Source: Pseudooceanicola nitratireducens (lineage in GTDB: Bacteria; Pseudomonadota; Alphaproteobacteria; Rhodobacterales; Rhodobacteraceae). Taken from it: 64,000 bases of DNA. The position numbers and the translations under genes are program-made. Location: positions 318,191-382,190 of the forward strand of contig NZ_FNZG01000002.1 in NCBI RefSeq assembly GCF_900109195.1. Reading direction: 5' to 3'. The notes under the pieces are model-generated. The model was not told the DNA's origin and did no database searches. It worked only from the letters and a program-made list of their open reading frames with translations. Shown here piece by piece: positions 1 to 9,188 of the stretch (positions are counted from its first letter, which is position 1; each line of letters begins with the position of its first letter).

Positions 1-1221
1 GCGGACCATGTAGCCGACGGTTCCGGCGTCGGCGGCAAAGGGCGCGCGGGCCGAGGCGTCGGGGGTCAGGGCGATCGACCCCATCATGCCGACGATCTTC
101 GCCTCGCCCACCATGGGGTGGTCGGTCAGCGCCTGGAATTTCTCGGCCAGGTAGGGGCCGGTGTCCTCGCGCACGCGGTCGACGATCTTTTCCTCGTCCA
201 GGATGCGCAGGTTCTCAAGCGCGACGGCGGCGGCGACGGGATGGCCGGAATAGGTGTAGCCATGGTTGAATTCGCAGGCCCCGATGACCTCGGCCACCTC
301 GTCCGAGACGATGGAGCCGCCGATCGGCTGGTAGCCCGAGCTGAGGCCCTTGGCGATGGTCATGATGTCGGGAGTGATGTTCAGCTTTTGCGACCCGAAC
401 CATTCGCCGGTGCGTCCAAAGCCGCAGATCACCTCGTCCGCGATCAGCAGGATGTTGCGTTCGCGGCAGATGCGGCTGATCTCGGGCCAGTAGGTGTCGG
501 GCGCAACGATCACGCCGCCCGCACCCTGCACGGGTTCGGCGATGAAGGCCGCGACATTGTCTTCGCCCAGCTCGTCGATCTTGGCTTCCAGCTGGCGGGC
601 GCGTTCCAGGCCGAATTCCTCGGGGGACATGTCGCCGCCTTCGGCCCACCAGTTGGGCTGGTCGATATGGGCGATGCCGGGGATCGGCATGCCGCCCTGG
701 GCGTGCATCCCCTTCATCCCGCCAAGCGAGCCCGAGCCGACCGAAGACCCGTGATAGGCGTTCCAGCGCGAGATCACGATCTGCTTGGACGGCTTGCCCT
801 TCTCGGCCCAGTAGGTGCGGACCATGCGCAGGTTGGTGTCATTCGCCTCGGATCCCGACCCGGCATAGAAGACGTGGTTCAGATTGCCCGGGGCCAGTTC
901 GGCCAGCCGCGCGGCCAGCGCGATGGCGGGCACATGGGTCGTCATGAAGAATGTGTTGTAATAGGGCAGTTCGCGCATCTGGCGGGCGGCGACCTCGGCC
1001 AGTTCATCGCGGCCGTAGCCGATATTGACGCACCACAGGCCGGCCATGGCGTCCAGGATTTCCTGGCCCTCGCTGTCGCGCAGCATCACGCCCTTGGCCC
1101 CGGTGATGACCCGCGCGCCCTTGGCGGCAAGGTCCGTCTGGGTCGAGAACGGGTGCATGTGGTGGGCGGCATCCAGGGCCTGAAGTTCGGCCGTGGGCAG
1201 GTGGTTGGTGATCGGCTGCAT
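1..1221 (-). CDS. Class III (omega) aminotransferase, C-terminus outside the window
   Basis: A PLP-dependent fold-type I aminotransferase that probably moves the amino group of a diamine or omega-amino acid (putrescine, beta-alanine type) to pyruvate. The 407 visible residues include the PLP-phosphate region GSGSEANDTN (about 121-130), the pyridine-N aspartate in LLIADEV (D262) and the Schiff-base lysine in TIAKGLSS (K291). The gene runs off the left edge without a stop; the family is usually about 450-460 residues, so about 50 are missing. It is divergent from the polyamine-type binding protein at 1358, which suggests the amine imported there is its substrate. The exact substrate cannot be read from the sequence. 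Confidence 0.9.
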   Translation of the reverse strand, partial: MQPITNHLPTAELQALDAAHHMHPFSTQTDLAAKGARVITGAKGVMLRDSEGQEILDAMAGLWCVNIGYGRDELAEVAARQMRELPYYNTFFMTTHVPAIALAARLAELAPGNLNHVFYAGSGSEANDTNLRMVRTYWAEKGKPSKQIVISRWNAYHGSSVGSGSLGGMKGMHAQGGMPIPGIAHIDQPNWWAEGGDMSPEEFGLERARQLEAKIDELGEDNVAAFIAEPVQGAGGVIVAPDTYWPEISRICRERNILLIADEVICGFGRTGEWFGSQKLNITPDIMTIAKGLSSGYQPIGGSIVSDEVAEVIGACEFNHGYTYSGHPVAAAVALENLRILDEEKIVDRVREDTGPYLAEKFQALTDHPMVGEAKIVGMMGSIALTPDASARAPFAADAGTVGYMVR

Positions 1222-1357
1222 GAAAACCTCTCGAATTCCGATTTATGGCGACGCTACGCCTGCCAGAAAGAAAACGCCATATTGCAAGTGCGCGATTTTG
1301 TTGCTTGGATCATTTCCCAAGGGCGCTAGCTCAACCGCGTCCATGGGGAGAAATACA
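1222..1357. promoter_or_regulatory. Divergent intergenic region between aminotransferase and potF-like gene
   Basis: These 136 bases separate two divergent genes and must hold both promoters. The stretch is more AT-rich than its surroundings. A GGGGAG ribosome-binding site at 1345-1350 fixes the ATG at 1358 as the potF-like start. No convincing operator palindrome was found. Confidence 0.4.
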
Positions 1358-2446
1358 ATGTCCAAAACACTGATCGCACTCACCGCGGCGCTGACCGTCG
1401 GCACGGCCGCCGTCGCCGAAGAAGTGCATGTCTACAACTGGTCCGACTATATCGACGAAGAGCTTCTGGCGAAGTTCGAGGAAGAAACCGGGATCGAACT
1501 GGTCTACGACGTCTTCGACAGCAACGAACTGCTTGAGACGAAGATGCTGGCCGGCGGCTCGGGCTATGACGTGGTGGTTCCGACCGGCACCTTCCTACAG
1601 CGCCAGATCATGGCCGGGTCGTTCCAGCCGCTGGACAAATCCAAGCTGCCGAATGCCGGGAACCTCTGGGACGTGATCCAGAAGCGGACCGATGTCTATG
1701 ATCCGAATGGTGAATATTCGATCAACTACATGTGGGGCACCACCGGGATCGGCGCGAACGTCGGCAAGGTCAAGGAAGCCCTGGGCGATGACGCCGAGCT
1801 GAACACCCTGTCGCTGATCTTCGATCCCGCCAAGGCCGAGAAACTGGCCGGCTGTGGCATCCACCTGCTGGACGCCCCGACCGAGGTGATCCCCGCCGCG
1901 CTGACCTATGCCGGCTGGGAAGGCGGCCCGGACGACAAGTCCGACGAAGCCCTGGCCAAGGCCGAGGAAGTCCTGTCGGCCGTGCGTCCCTACATCCAGA
2001 AGTTCCACTCGTCCGAGTACATCAATGCGCTGGCGAACGGTGACATCTGCGTTGCCCTGGGCTGGTCCGGTGACGTGCTGCAGGCCCGCGACCGCGCGGC
2101 CGAGGCCGACAACGGCGTCGAAGTGACCTACGAAGTGCCGTCCGAAGGCGCGCTGATGTGGTTCGACCAGATGGCGATCCCGGTGGATGCGCCGAACCCC
2201 GATGCCGCGCACAAGTTCCTGAACTTCATCCTGGATGCGCAGAACATGGCGGCGGCGTCGAACTATGTCTACTACGCCAACGGCAACAAGGCTTCGCAGG
2301 AGTACCTGATCGAGGACGTGATCGGCGACACCGCGATCTACCCGGACGATGCCACGCTTGAGAACACCTATACGGTGACCCCCTTCGGCCCGAAAGAGCA
2401 GCGGTCGCTGACCCGGCTCTGGACCAAGATCAAGTCCGGTACCTGA
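1358..2446 (+). CDS. Polyamine-type ABC transporter substrate-binding protein (PotD/PotF family)
   Basis: Periplasmic binding protein of the spermidine/putrescine family, 362 residues. A Sec signal peptide occupies residues 1-20 (hydrophobic core LIALTAALTV, cleavage after AVA). The mature protein opens with EEVHVYNWSDYI, a typical PotD/PotF start. It heads a potF-G-H-I-like operon followed by an FAD amine oxidoreductase. An in-frame ATG at 1343 and a longer reading frame upstream exist, but only the ATG at 1358 has a well-spaced Shine-Dalgarno and begins a proper signal peptide. Putrescine-like ligands are likely by family; the true ligand is inferred. Confidence 0.93.
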   Translation: MSKTLIALTAALTVGTAAVAEEVHVYNWSDYIDEELLAKFEEETGIELVYDVFDSNELLETKMLAGGSGYDVVVPTGTFLQRQIMAGSFQPLDKSKLPNAGNLWDVIQKRTDVYDPNGEYSINYMWGTTGIGANVGKVKEALGDDAELNTLSLIFDPAKAEKLAGCGIHLLDAPTEVIPAALTYAGWEGGPDDKSDEALAKAEEVLSAVRPYIQKFHSSEYINALANGDICVALGWSGDVLQARDRAAEADNGVEVTYEVPSEGALMWFDQMAIPVDAPNPDAAHKFLNFILDAQNMAAASNYVYYANGNKASQEYLIEDVIGDTAIYPDDATLENTYTVTPFGPKEQRSLTRLWTKIKSGT

Positions 2447-2458
2447 TCGGGATCCTGT

Positions 2459-2476
2459 CCGGTCTTCGAAGACCGG
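2459..2476 (+). other. Intercistronic hairpin after the binding-protein gene
   Basis: A perfect inverted repeat, CCGGTCTT then AAGACCGG, lies 12 bases after the binding-protein stop and before the ATPase gene. It has no T-run, so it is more likely an RNA stabiliser or partial terminator that keeps binding-protein mRNA in excess over the transporter genes. Confidence 0.5.
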
Positions 2477-2533
2477 CCCCAAAGTCCGGCCCGCGCATGG
2501 CTTGCGCGGGCCACACCCTGACCCCGAGGCCCT

Positions 2534-3655
2534 ATGCCACAAAAAATCTTTGCCCCCTGGGATGATCCGCAGGAAAAACCGCTGATCCGGTTCCAGAACG
2601 TGACCAAGCGGTTCGGCGACTTCACGGCCATCGATTCGATTGATCTTGATATCTACGCACGCGAATTCTTTGCCCTGCTCGGCCCGTCGGGCTGCGGCAA
2701 GACCACGTTGATGCGGATGCTTGCCGGGTTCGAGACCCCCTCATCGGGCACCATCCTTCTGGCGGGGCAGGACATCGCTCCGGTCGCGCCGAACCAGCGC
2801 GCGGTGAACATGATGTTCCAAAGCTATGCCCTGTTCCCGCATCTGTCCGTCTGGGACAACATCGCCTTTGGTCTGCGCCGCGAAAAGCGGCCCAAGGACC
2901 AGGTTGCCGCCCGGGTCGAGGAAATGCTGAAGCTGACCCGCCTGACCAAGTTCGCCCGCCGCAAGCCGCACCAGATTTCCGGTGGTCAGCGGCAGCGGGT
3001 GGCGCTGGCGCGGTCGCTGGCCAAGGCCCCGAAACTGCTGCTGCTGGATGAACCGCTTGGCGCGCTGGACAAGAAGCTGCGCGAAGAAACCCAGTTCGAG
3101 CTGATGGACATCCAGGAAAAGACCGGCACGACCTTCGTGATCGTCACCCACGACCAGGAAGAGGCGATGACCGTCGCGTCCCGCGTGGCGGTGATGGACG
3201 AAGGCAAGCTGATGCAGATCGCCACGCCCGACCGCATCTATGAAGCCCCGAATTCCGTCTATGTCGCGGATTTCATCGGCGACGTGAACATCATCGAAGG
3301 CAAGGCGCACCAGGTGGGTGAGCTGGTTCAACTGGACTGGGCCGAGGGCCAGCCGGCCCTGGCCGCGCGCACCGACAAGAACCTGGGCCTGGCGCAGACC
3401 TGTTACCTTGCGATCCGGCCCGAGAAGGTCTCGATCTCGGCGGACCGTCCGGGCGGGGCCAACGCCCTGCAGGGCGAGATCATCGACATCGCCTATCTGG
3501 GCAATCTGTCGACCTATCACGTGAAACTGCCCACGGGCCATGTGATCAAGGCGCAGCAGGCCAACACGCGGCGGATTTCGCGCCGGCCCTTCACCTGGGA
3601 AGACAAGGTCTGGGTCAGCTGGACCGAAACCGCCGCCGTGGTGCTGGACCAATGA
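2534..3655 (+). CDS. Polyamine-type ABC transporter ATP-binding protein (PotA/PotG family)
   Basis: Cytoplasmic ATPase of the first Pot-type importer, 373 residues. Walker A GPSGCGKT is at about 50-57, the Q-loop in MMFQSYAL near 94-100, the signature SGGQRQR near 149-155, Walker B LLLLDEP at 168-174 and the H-loop in VTHDQEE near 206. The C-terminal 130 residues form the TOBE-type regulatory domain of PotA-like ATPases. It lies in an operon with the binding protein upstream and two permeases downstream. Confidence 0.94.
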   Translation: MPQKIFAPWDDPQEKPLIRFQNVTKRFGDFTAIDSIDLDIYAREFFALLGPSGCGKTTLMRMLAGFETPSSGTILLAGQDIAPVAPNQRAVNMMFQSYALFPHLSVWDNIAFGLRREKRPKDQVAARVEEMLKLTRLTKFARRKPHQISGGQRQRVALARSLAKAPKLLLLDEPLGALDKKLREETQFELMDIQEKTGTTFVIVTHDQEEAMTVASRVAVMDEGKLMQIATPDRIYEAPNSVYVADFIGDVNIIEGKAHQVGELVQLDWAEGQPALAARTDKNLGLAQTCYLAIRPEKVSISADRPGGANALQGEIIDIAYLGNLSTYHVKLPTGHVIKAQQANTRRISRRPFTWEDKVWVSWTETAAVVLDQ

Positions 3656-3704
3656 CCCTGCTGACCGCCTTCCGGACCGCCCCACAGGCGCAGGAGGTGA
3701 GCCG

Positions 3705-4595
3705 ATGCGCCGCCTGATCCTGATCGCCATTCCCTATGTCTGGCTGCTGGCGCTGTTCCTGATCCCCTTCGTGATCGTGGTAAAGATCAGCCTTTCGGAC
3801 ACCGCGCTGGCCCGTCCGCCCTATTTCCCGCAATGGGACTGGTCCTTGGGCTGGGCTGGCATCAAGGACTTCTTTGCCGAGCTGGATTTTGAAAACTTCT
3901 GGTTCCTGACCACCGACGATCTGTACTGGAAGGCCTATCTGTCGTCGCTGCGGATCGCGCTGATTTCCACGCTGATGACACTGCTGGTCGGCTTTCCGAT
4001 CGCCTATGGCATGGCGCGCGCACCGGAACACTGGCGGCCCACGCTGATGATGCTGGTGATCCTGCCGTTCTGGACGTCGTTCCTGATCCGGGTCTATTCC
4101 TGGATGGGGATCCTGTCGCAGAACGGGCTGCTGAACGCGCTTTTGCTGGGGATCGGCGTGATTGATGAGCCGCTGATCATCCTGAACACCGATACGGCCG
4201 TCTACATCGGGATCGTCTACACCTACCTGCCCTTCATGATCCTGCCGATCTACGCGGCGCTTGAGAAACTGGACGGATCGCTTCTGGAAGCGGCCGAGGA
4301 TCTGGGCTGTTCGCGGCTGTCGGCCTTCTGGCTGGTGACCGTGCCGCTGTCGAAACAGGGCGTGATCGCGGGCTGTTTCCTGGTCTTCATCCCGGCCATC
4401 GGGGAATTCGTCATCCCCTCGCTTCTGGGTGGGTCGGAAACGCTGATGATCGGCAAGGTGCTGTACGAGGAGTTCTTCTCGAACCGCGACTGGCCGGTGG
4501 CCTCGGCGGTGGCGGTGATCCTGCTGCTGATCCTGATCATCCCGATCGTGCTGTTCCAGCGCAACCAGCAGAAACAGGCGGAGGCCGAAGGATGA
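3705..4595 (+). CDS. Polyamine-type ABC transporter permease 1 (PotB/PotH family)
   Basis: Inner-membrane permease with about six transmembrane segments, 296 residues. The first helix is at residues 5-27. The EAA-type coupling motif is LLEAAEDLGCSRLSAFWLVTVPL in position, around residues 190-212, which docks on the ATPase. An AGGAGG Shine-Dalgarno at 3692-3697 supports the ATG at 3705. Its stop overlaps the next permease start by four bases, so the two are translationally coupled. Confidence 0.93.
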   Translation: MRRLILIAIPYVWLLALFLIPFVIVVKISLSDTALARPPYFPQWDWSLGWAGIKDFFAELDFENFWFLTTDDLYWKAYLSSLRIALISTLMTLLVGFPIAYGMARAPEHWRPTLMMLVILPFWTSFLIRVYSWMGILSQNGLLNALLLGIGVIDEPLIILNTDTAVYIGIVYTYLPFMILPIYAALEKLDGSLLEAAEDLGCSRLSAFWLVTVPLSKQGVIAGCFLVFIPAIGEFVIPSLLGGSETLMIGKVLYEEFFSNRDWPVASAVAVILLLILIIPIVLFQRNQQKQAEAEG

Positions 4596-5407
4596 ACCGT
4601 CTGTCCCCTTTCAACGTGGTGTCGCTGACGCTTGGCTTCGCCTTCCTCTACCTGCCGATGATCATCCTGGTGATCTATTCCTTCAACGCGTCCAAGCTGG
4701 TGACCGTCTGGGCGGGCTTCTCGACCCAATGGTATGGCGAGTTGCTGCGGAACGAGGCCTTTCTCGATGCCGCGCTGGTGACGCTGAAAGTGGCGGTGCT
4801 GACTTCGACCCTGGCGACGGTGCTGGGCACCTGTACGGCCTATGTGCTGGTGCGGATCCACCGCTTTCCGGGGCGCACGCTGTTTTCCGGCATGGCCTTT
4901 GCGCCGCTGGTGATGCCCGACGTGATCCTGGGCCTGTCGCTTCTGCTGCTGTTCATCGGCGTGGGCGTGGACCGGGGCGTGCTGACCATCGTGCTGGCCC
5001 ATACGACCTTTGCCATGTGCTATGTCTCGGTGGTGGTGTCGTCGCGGCTTGTGGCCTTTGACCAGTCCCTGGAAGAGGCCGCGCTGGATCTGGGCGCGAC
5101 CCCCTGGGAGACCTTCCGCCTTGTGACCCTGCCGATCATCGCGCCTGCGGTGATCTCGGGCTGGCTTCTGGCCTTTACCCTGTCGCTGGACGATCTGGTG
5201 ATCGCGTCCTTCACGGCGGGCCCGTCGTCGACCACGCTGCCGATGAAGATCTTTTCCGCCGTGCGTCTGGGTGTCTCGCCGGAAATCAACGCGCTGTCGA
5301 CGATCATGATCTCGATCGTGACCGTGGGGGTCATCGCGGCCTCGCTTCTGTCGAAACGGGCAGCGGTACAGCGGGTGCGGGAAGAAAAGGCCGCCGAGCG
5401 GGCATAA
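4592..5407 (+). CDS. Polyamine-type ABC transporter permease 2 (PotC/PotI family)
   Basis: Second permease of the first importer, 271 residues, about six transmembrane helices. The EAA loop EEAALDLGATPWETFRLV lies near residues 159-176. It overlaps permease 1 by four bases (ATGA) and ends one base before the FAD oxidoreductase start, so transport and oxidation genes form one transcription unit. Confidence 0.93.
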   Translation: MNRLSPFNVVSLTLGFAFLYLPMIILVIYSFNASKLVTVWAGFSTQWYGELLRNEAFLDAALVTLKVAVLTSTLATVLGTCTAYVLVRIHRFPGRTLFSGMAFAPLVMPDVILGLSLLLLFIGVGVDRGVLTIVLAHTTFAMCYVSVVVSSRLVAFDQSLEEAALDLGATPWETFRLVTLPIIAPAVISGWLLAFTLSLDDLVIASFTAGPSSTTLPMKIFSAVRLGVSPEINALSTIMISIVTVGVIAASLLSKRAAVQRVREEKAAERA

Positions 5408-5408
5408 G

Positions 5409-6752
5409 ATGCGACGTCTTTACAGTGATTTCGCCTATTCGCGCGGGCCGATCGCGGGCTGCCACTGGGCCGGGGCCGTGCCCGATCAGGCGCTCGAGTT
5501 TCCCGTCATCGCAGGCGATCAGCGCGCCGATGTGGTTGTCGTGGGCGGTGGCTATACCGGGCTGAACGCCGCGCTGCACCTGGCCGAGGCCGGGCGCGCT
5601 GTCACGCTGTTGGATGCGGAATTTCCGGGCTTCGGGGCCTCGGGGCGGAACGGCGGCTTCTGCTGTCTGGGCGGCACGCGGGCGACCAACCTGCAACTGA
5701 AGCTGACCGGCGACCCGGGAGAGGTCCGCCGGGCCGAGGTTGCCGCCATCGACCATGTGGCTGACCTGCTGGACCGGCTGCAGATCGACGCCGACCGCCA
5801 GGCCCACGGAGAGCTGATCGTCGCCCATTCCCGCGCCAGCGCCGCCGGCTTTCCCGCCCTGGCCCAGGAGGTCGCCGAGGATTATGGCGTCACGGCCAAG
5901 GTCATCGCGCGCGAGGACATGGTGGCGCGCGGCATGGGCGGGCGCTGGCAGGGGGCGCTGCATGTGCCGCTTGGCTTTTCGCTGCACCCCCGGAAATACC
6001 TGCAGGGCCTGCTGCGCGCCGCCTTGGCCGCCGGGGTGCAGGTGCATGGGAACAGCGCGGTGCAGAACATCGACCACGGCCCCGAGGGGCTGGTGATCCG
6101 CACCGCCGGGGCCCGCATCCGCGCCGACCAGATGGTTCTGGCCACGAATGGCTATACAAGCGAGTCCGTCCCGCCCTGGATCCGCAGCCGCACGCTGCCG
6201 TCGCAAAGTTCGGTCATCGCGACAAGGGCGATGACGCCCGAGGAGCTGTCCGCCCAGGGCTGGACCACGCGGCTGATGGCCTATGAGGACCGCCGGCTGC
6301 TGCATTACTTCCACCTGACGCCCGACAACCGCATGGTCTTTGGTCAGCGCGGGGGGCTTCTTTCCTCGGCTGCGAATGATGCGCGGATCGCGGATCGGGT
6401 GCGCCGGGATTTCGCGCGGGTCTTTCCCGAATGGGCCCATGTGGAAACGCCGCACAGCTGGTCGGGCATGGTCTGTCTGACCGCGTCGCTGACGCCCTAT
6501 TGCGGGCCGATCCCGGGGCTCCCCGGGGCCTTCACCGCTTTTGGCTATCACGGCAATGGCGTTGCCATGGGGTCCTACCTGGGCGCGCGTCTGGCCGATT
6601 TGATGCAGGGAATTGATCCGCGCGGCGTGCTGCCCCAGGCCTTCCGCCGGGTGCCGCCGCGCTTTCCGCTTGGGCCGCTGCGCCGGGCCTGGCTGGCGGC
6701 GGAATACGGCTGGTCGCTGATGACCGATCGCGCGGATTACGCGGCCAGCTGA
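5409..6752 (+). CDS. FAD-dependent amine oxidoreductase (DAO family, PuuB-like)
   Basis: Flavoenzyme of the D-amino-acid oxidase/glycine oxidase fold, 447 residues. A Rossmann FAD motif VVVVGGGYTGLNAA is at about 42-55 and a second conserved flavin region, GFGASGRNGGF, near 76-86. Enzymes of this layout include gamma-glutamylputrescine oxidoreductase PuuB, which oxidises the free amine of glutamylated putrescine. It is directly downstream of the Pot-type permeases, and its end overlaps the convergent M20 gene by 16 bases. Oxidation of an imported amine is the likely role; the substrate is inferred. Confidence 0.85.
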   Translation: MRRLYSDFAYSRGPIAGCHWAGAVPDQALEFPVIAGDQRADVVVVGGGYTGLNAALHLAEAGRAVTLLDAEFPGFGASGRNGGFCCLGGTRATNLQLKLTGDPGEVRRAEVAAIDHVADLLDRLQIDADRQAHGELIVAHSRASAAGFPALAQEVAEDYGVTAKVIAREDMVARGMGGRWQGALHVPLGFSLHPRKYLQGLLRAALAAGVQVHGNSAVQNIDHGPEGLVIRTAGARIRADQMVLATNGYTSESVPPWIRSRTLPSQSSVIATRAMTPEELSAQGWTTRLMAYEDRRLLHYFHLTPDNRMVFGQRGGLLSSAANDARIADRVRRDFARVFPEWAHVETPHSWSGMVCLTASLTPYCGPIPGLPGAFTAFGYHGNGVAMGSYLGARLADLMQGIDPRGVLPQAFRRVPPRFPLGPLRRAWLAAEYGWSLMTDRADYAAS

Positions 6753-7897
6753 TCCACCAGCCCGTGCAGCATCGACAGGCACTGGACCAATTGGTCCAGC
6801 TCGATGAACTCGTCCGGCTTGTGGGCCTGCGCGATGGATCCGGGGCCGCAGATCACCGCCGACATGCCCAGTTGCTGGAACAGCCCCGCCTCGGTCCCGA
6901 AGGACACCAGGTCGGTGCCATTGGCCCCGGTCAGACTGGCGACCAGGTCTCGGGCGGCGTTGTCCTCCATCGGCTCAAGGCCGGCGACTTCCCCGATCAC
7001 CTGGGTGATGACATCGGCCCTTGGGTGCACGCGGCGCATTTCCGGCAGCAGGGTTTTCTTCACGTAGCGCTCCATCCTTTCGCGGACAAAGGCGCGGTCG
7101 GCGTCGGTGACGGGGCGCATTTCCCAGTCGATCTCGGCCAGGCCGGGGATGACGTTGTGCACATGGCCACCGGTCAGGCGGCCGATGTTGATCGTGCTCC
7201 AGGGTGGTTCGAACGCCGATCCGGGCGGGGTGCGGTGGCGTAGCTGTTCACGAAGGCGCAGCAGCTGGCTGACATAGCGCACGGCATATTCCACCGCGTT
7301 CACGCCCAGTTCGGGGCGGCTGCCGTGGCCTTCCAGCCCGGTGAACCGGGTGGTGTATTCGCAACAGCCCTTGTGGCCTTCGATGATCCGCATCTCGGTC
7401 GGTTCGCCGATGATGGCCAGCGCGGGCAGGGTGTCCCGCCCCCGCAGCACGTCCGACAGGTTTCGCGCCCCCAGGCAGCCGACCTCTTCGTCGTGGGTGA
7501 AGGCGAAATGCACCGGGCGGCGCAACGGCGTTTCGGCCAGGCGCGGGGCCATGGCGGTGGCGGCGGCGATGAACCCCTTCATGTCGCAGGTGCCGCGCCC
7601 GAACAGTTTGCCGCCGTCTTCCCACATGTCAAAGGGGTCGCGGGACCAGTCCTGATCCGCGACCGGGACCACATCGGAATGGCCGGACAGAAGGATGCCG
7701 CCCGGTTCATCCGGTCCGATCCGCGCCAGAAGATTGGCCTTTTTCCCGGTGTCGTCGGTCATGATCTCGACCTCGGCCCCGTGATCGCCCAGCCGGTTGG
7801 CCAGCAGGGCGATCATCTCGAGGTTGCTGTCCGCCGAGACGGTCGGGATCGCGATCAGGTCATGCAGAAGCGCGCGGGTGGTGGCGAGGTCGGTCAT
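6737..7897 (-). CDS. M20 family deacylase, acetylornithine deacetylase-like (ArgE)
   Basis: Dinuclear-zinc amidohydrolase, 386 residues. Ligand motifs are visible: SGHSDVVP (H73, with D75), GRGTCDMKG (D105, bridging) and THDEEVG (E137/E138). The family removes acetyl groups from N-acetyl-ornithine and related diamino acids. The ATG at 7897 overlaps the stop of the DoeA-like gene by four bases (ATGA), so the two are one operon. In ectoine breakdown a deacetylase follows the ring-opening hydrolase, so this gene may do that step here, although the classical DoeB is from another family. A longer frame from 8002 has no support. Confidence 0.88.
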   Translation of the reverse strand: MTDLATTRALLHDLIAIPTVSADSNLEMIALLANRLGDHGAEVEIMTDDTGKKANLLARIGPDEPGGILLSGHSDVVPVADQDWSRDPFDMWEDGGKLFGRGTCDMKGFIAAATAMAPRLAETPLRRPVHFAFTHDEEVGCLGARNLSDVLRGRDTLPALAIIGEPTEMRIIEGHKGCCEYTTRFTGLEGHGSRPELGVNAVEYAVRYVSQLLRLREQLRHRTPPGSAFEPPWSTINIGRLTGGHVHNVIPGLAEIDWEMRPVTDADRAFVRERMERYVKKTLLPEMRRVHPRADVITQVIGEVAGLEPMEDNAARDLVASLTGANGTDLVSFGTEAGLFQQLGMSAVICGPGSIAQAHKPDEFIELDQLVQCLSMLHGLVDQLAA

Positions 7898-9078
7898 GGT
7901 TTGACGAACATCTCGCGCGGGCGATCGCAGAGACATTCCGCCGGGCCATCTTCGGTGATGCGGATCGATTCGGTGATCTCGAGCCCCCAGTTCGACATCC
8001 ACAGGCCGGGCATGAAGTGGAAGGTCATGTCCGGTTCCAGGATGGTTTCATCCTCGGAGCGCAGGGAAATCGTGCGTTCGCCCCAGTCCGGCGGATAGGA
8101 CAGGCCGATCGGATAGCCACAGCGCGCGCCCCGGGTGATCCCGGCGGCTTCAAGCGGGGCGGCCAGGGCATTCGCCACGTCGCAGGCGCGGTTGCCGGCG
8201 CGGGCGGCGTCCAGCCCGGCCTCCAGCCCCTCGATCAGCGCGGCCTCGGCGTGGCGGAACAGGTCCGGCGGCTCGCCCAGGAAAACGGTGCGGCAGAAGG
8301 GGACGTGATAGCGGCGATAGCAGCCCGAGATCTCGAAGAACGTCGCCTCGCCTTTCTGGAAGGGGCGGCCATCCCAGGTCAGATGCGGCGCGGCGGCGTC
8401 GGTGCCCGAGGGCAGCAGCGGCACGATGGCGGCGTAATCGCCCCAGGCATCGTCCACGCCCAGGATCGCGTCGCGCTGGATCTCGGCGACGATCTGGTTC
8501 TTGGGCAGGCCCGGTTCGACCCGGTCCAGCCAGCCATCGACGATCTTTTCGGAAATCCGCGCGGCCTTGCGCATGAAGGCCAGTTCTTCGCCGGATTTCA
8601 CGGTCCGGCACCAGTTCACCAGGGCGGTGCCGTCGATGAAGGTGGCATCGGGAAGTTCGTGGGTCAGAACCGCATGCGCCTTGGCGGAATAATAGTAATT
8701 GTCCATCTCGGTGCCGATGCGGGCGGTGCCCACGCCCATGGCCTTCAGCTGGGCGGCCAGCTCCTCCATCGGGTGGCGTTCGGTGGACTGCACGAAGTGG
8801 TCGGCATAGCCGTAACAGCGGCTGTCCTCCATCCAGACGGTGCGGATCGCGCCGTTGCGATCCTGGGCCCGGCCCCACCACCAGGGGTCGCGGTCCAGGA
8901 AGACGACAACCCCTTGATGGACATAGAAACTCCAACCGTCGTAGCCGGTCAGCCAGGCCATGTTCGACGGGTCGGTGACGCAAAGAACCTCGATGCCCGC
9001 GCGCTCCATCGCGGCACGCGTCTTGGTCAGGCGGCGGTCGTATTCTTCGGGCGAGAAGGGAATGGATTTCTGAATCAT
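7894..9078 (-). CDS. Ectoine hydrolase-like protein (DoeA/EutD), M24 'pita-bread' fold
   Basis: A 394-residue member of the M24 creatinase/aminopeptidase fold. Many stretches match what I recall of ectoine hydrolase DoeA/EutD: TGYDGWSFYVHQ (44-55), MDNYYYSAKA (125-134), APHLTWD (230-236), FFEISGCYRRYHVPF (247-261), GYPIGLSYPPDWGER (321-335), TFHFMPGLW (352-360). DoeA opens the ectoine ring to N-acetyl-diaminobutyrate. The usual metal ligands are absent: the first Asp position is Glu249, the second Asp is missing and the GHGxG histidine is Tyr322. It is coupled to the M20 deacylase. It could instead act on another cyclic or acylated diamine. Confidence 0.82.
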   Translation of the reverse strand: MIQKSIPFSPEEYDRRLTKTRAAMERAGIEVLCVTDPSNMAWLTGYDGWSFYVHQGVVVFLDRDPWWWGRAQDRNGAIRTVWMEDSRCYGYADHFVQSTERHPMEELAAQLKAMGVGTARIGTEMDNYYYSAKAHAVLTHELPDATFIDGTALVNWCRTVKSGEELAFMRKAARISEKIVDGWLDRVEPGLPKNQIVAEIQRDAILGVDDAWGDYAAIVPLLPSGTDAAAPHLTWDGRPFQKGEATFFEISGCYRRYHVPFCRTVFLGEPPDLFRHAEAALIEGLEAGLDAARAGNRACDVANALAAPLEAAGITRGARCGYPIGLSYPPDWGERTISLRSEDETILEPDMTFHFMPGLWMSNWGLEITESIRITEDGPAECLCDRPREMFVKP

Positions 9079-9188
9079 TGCGGGCCTTTCAACCTTGTCC
9101 GGGGATCGTGGGGGAGAGGCGATCGGGTTGCAAGTGCAGTGCTCGGATGCGAGGTCTTGAGGCGAATCCGAACCTCAGGAGGGCTGAA

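Noticed and set aside
118-1329. 403-codon plus-strand frame at the window start
   Set aside because: Antisense to the aminotransferase, whose frame is open through the window edge and has a full PLP site.
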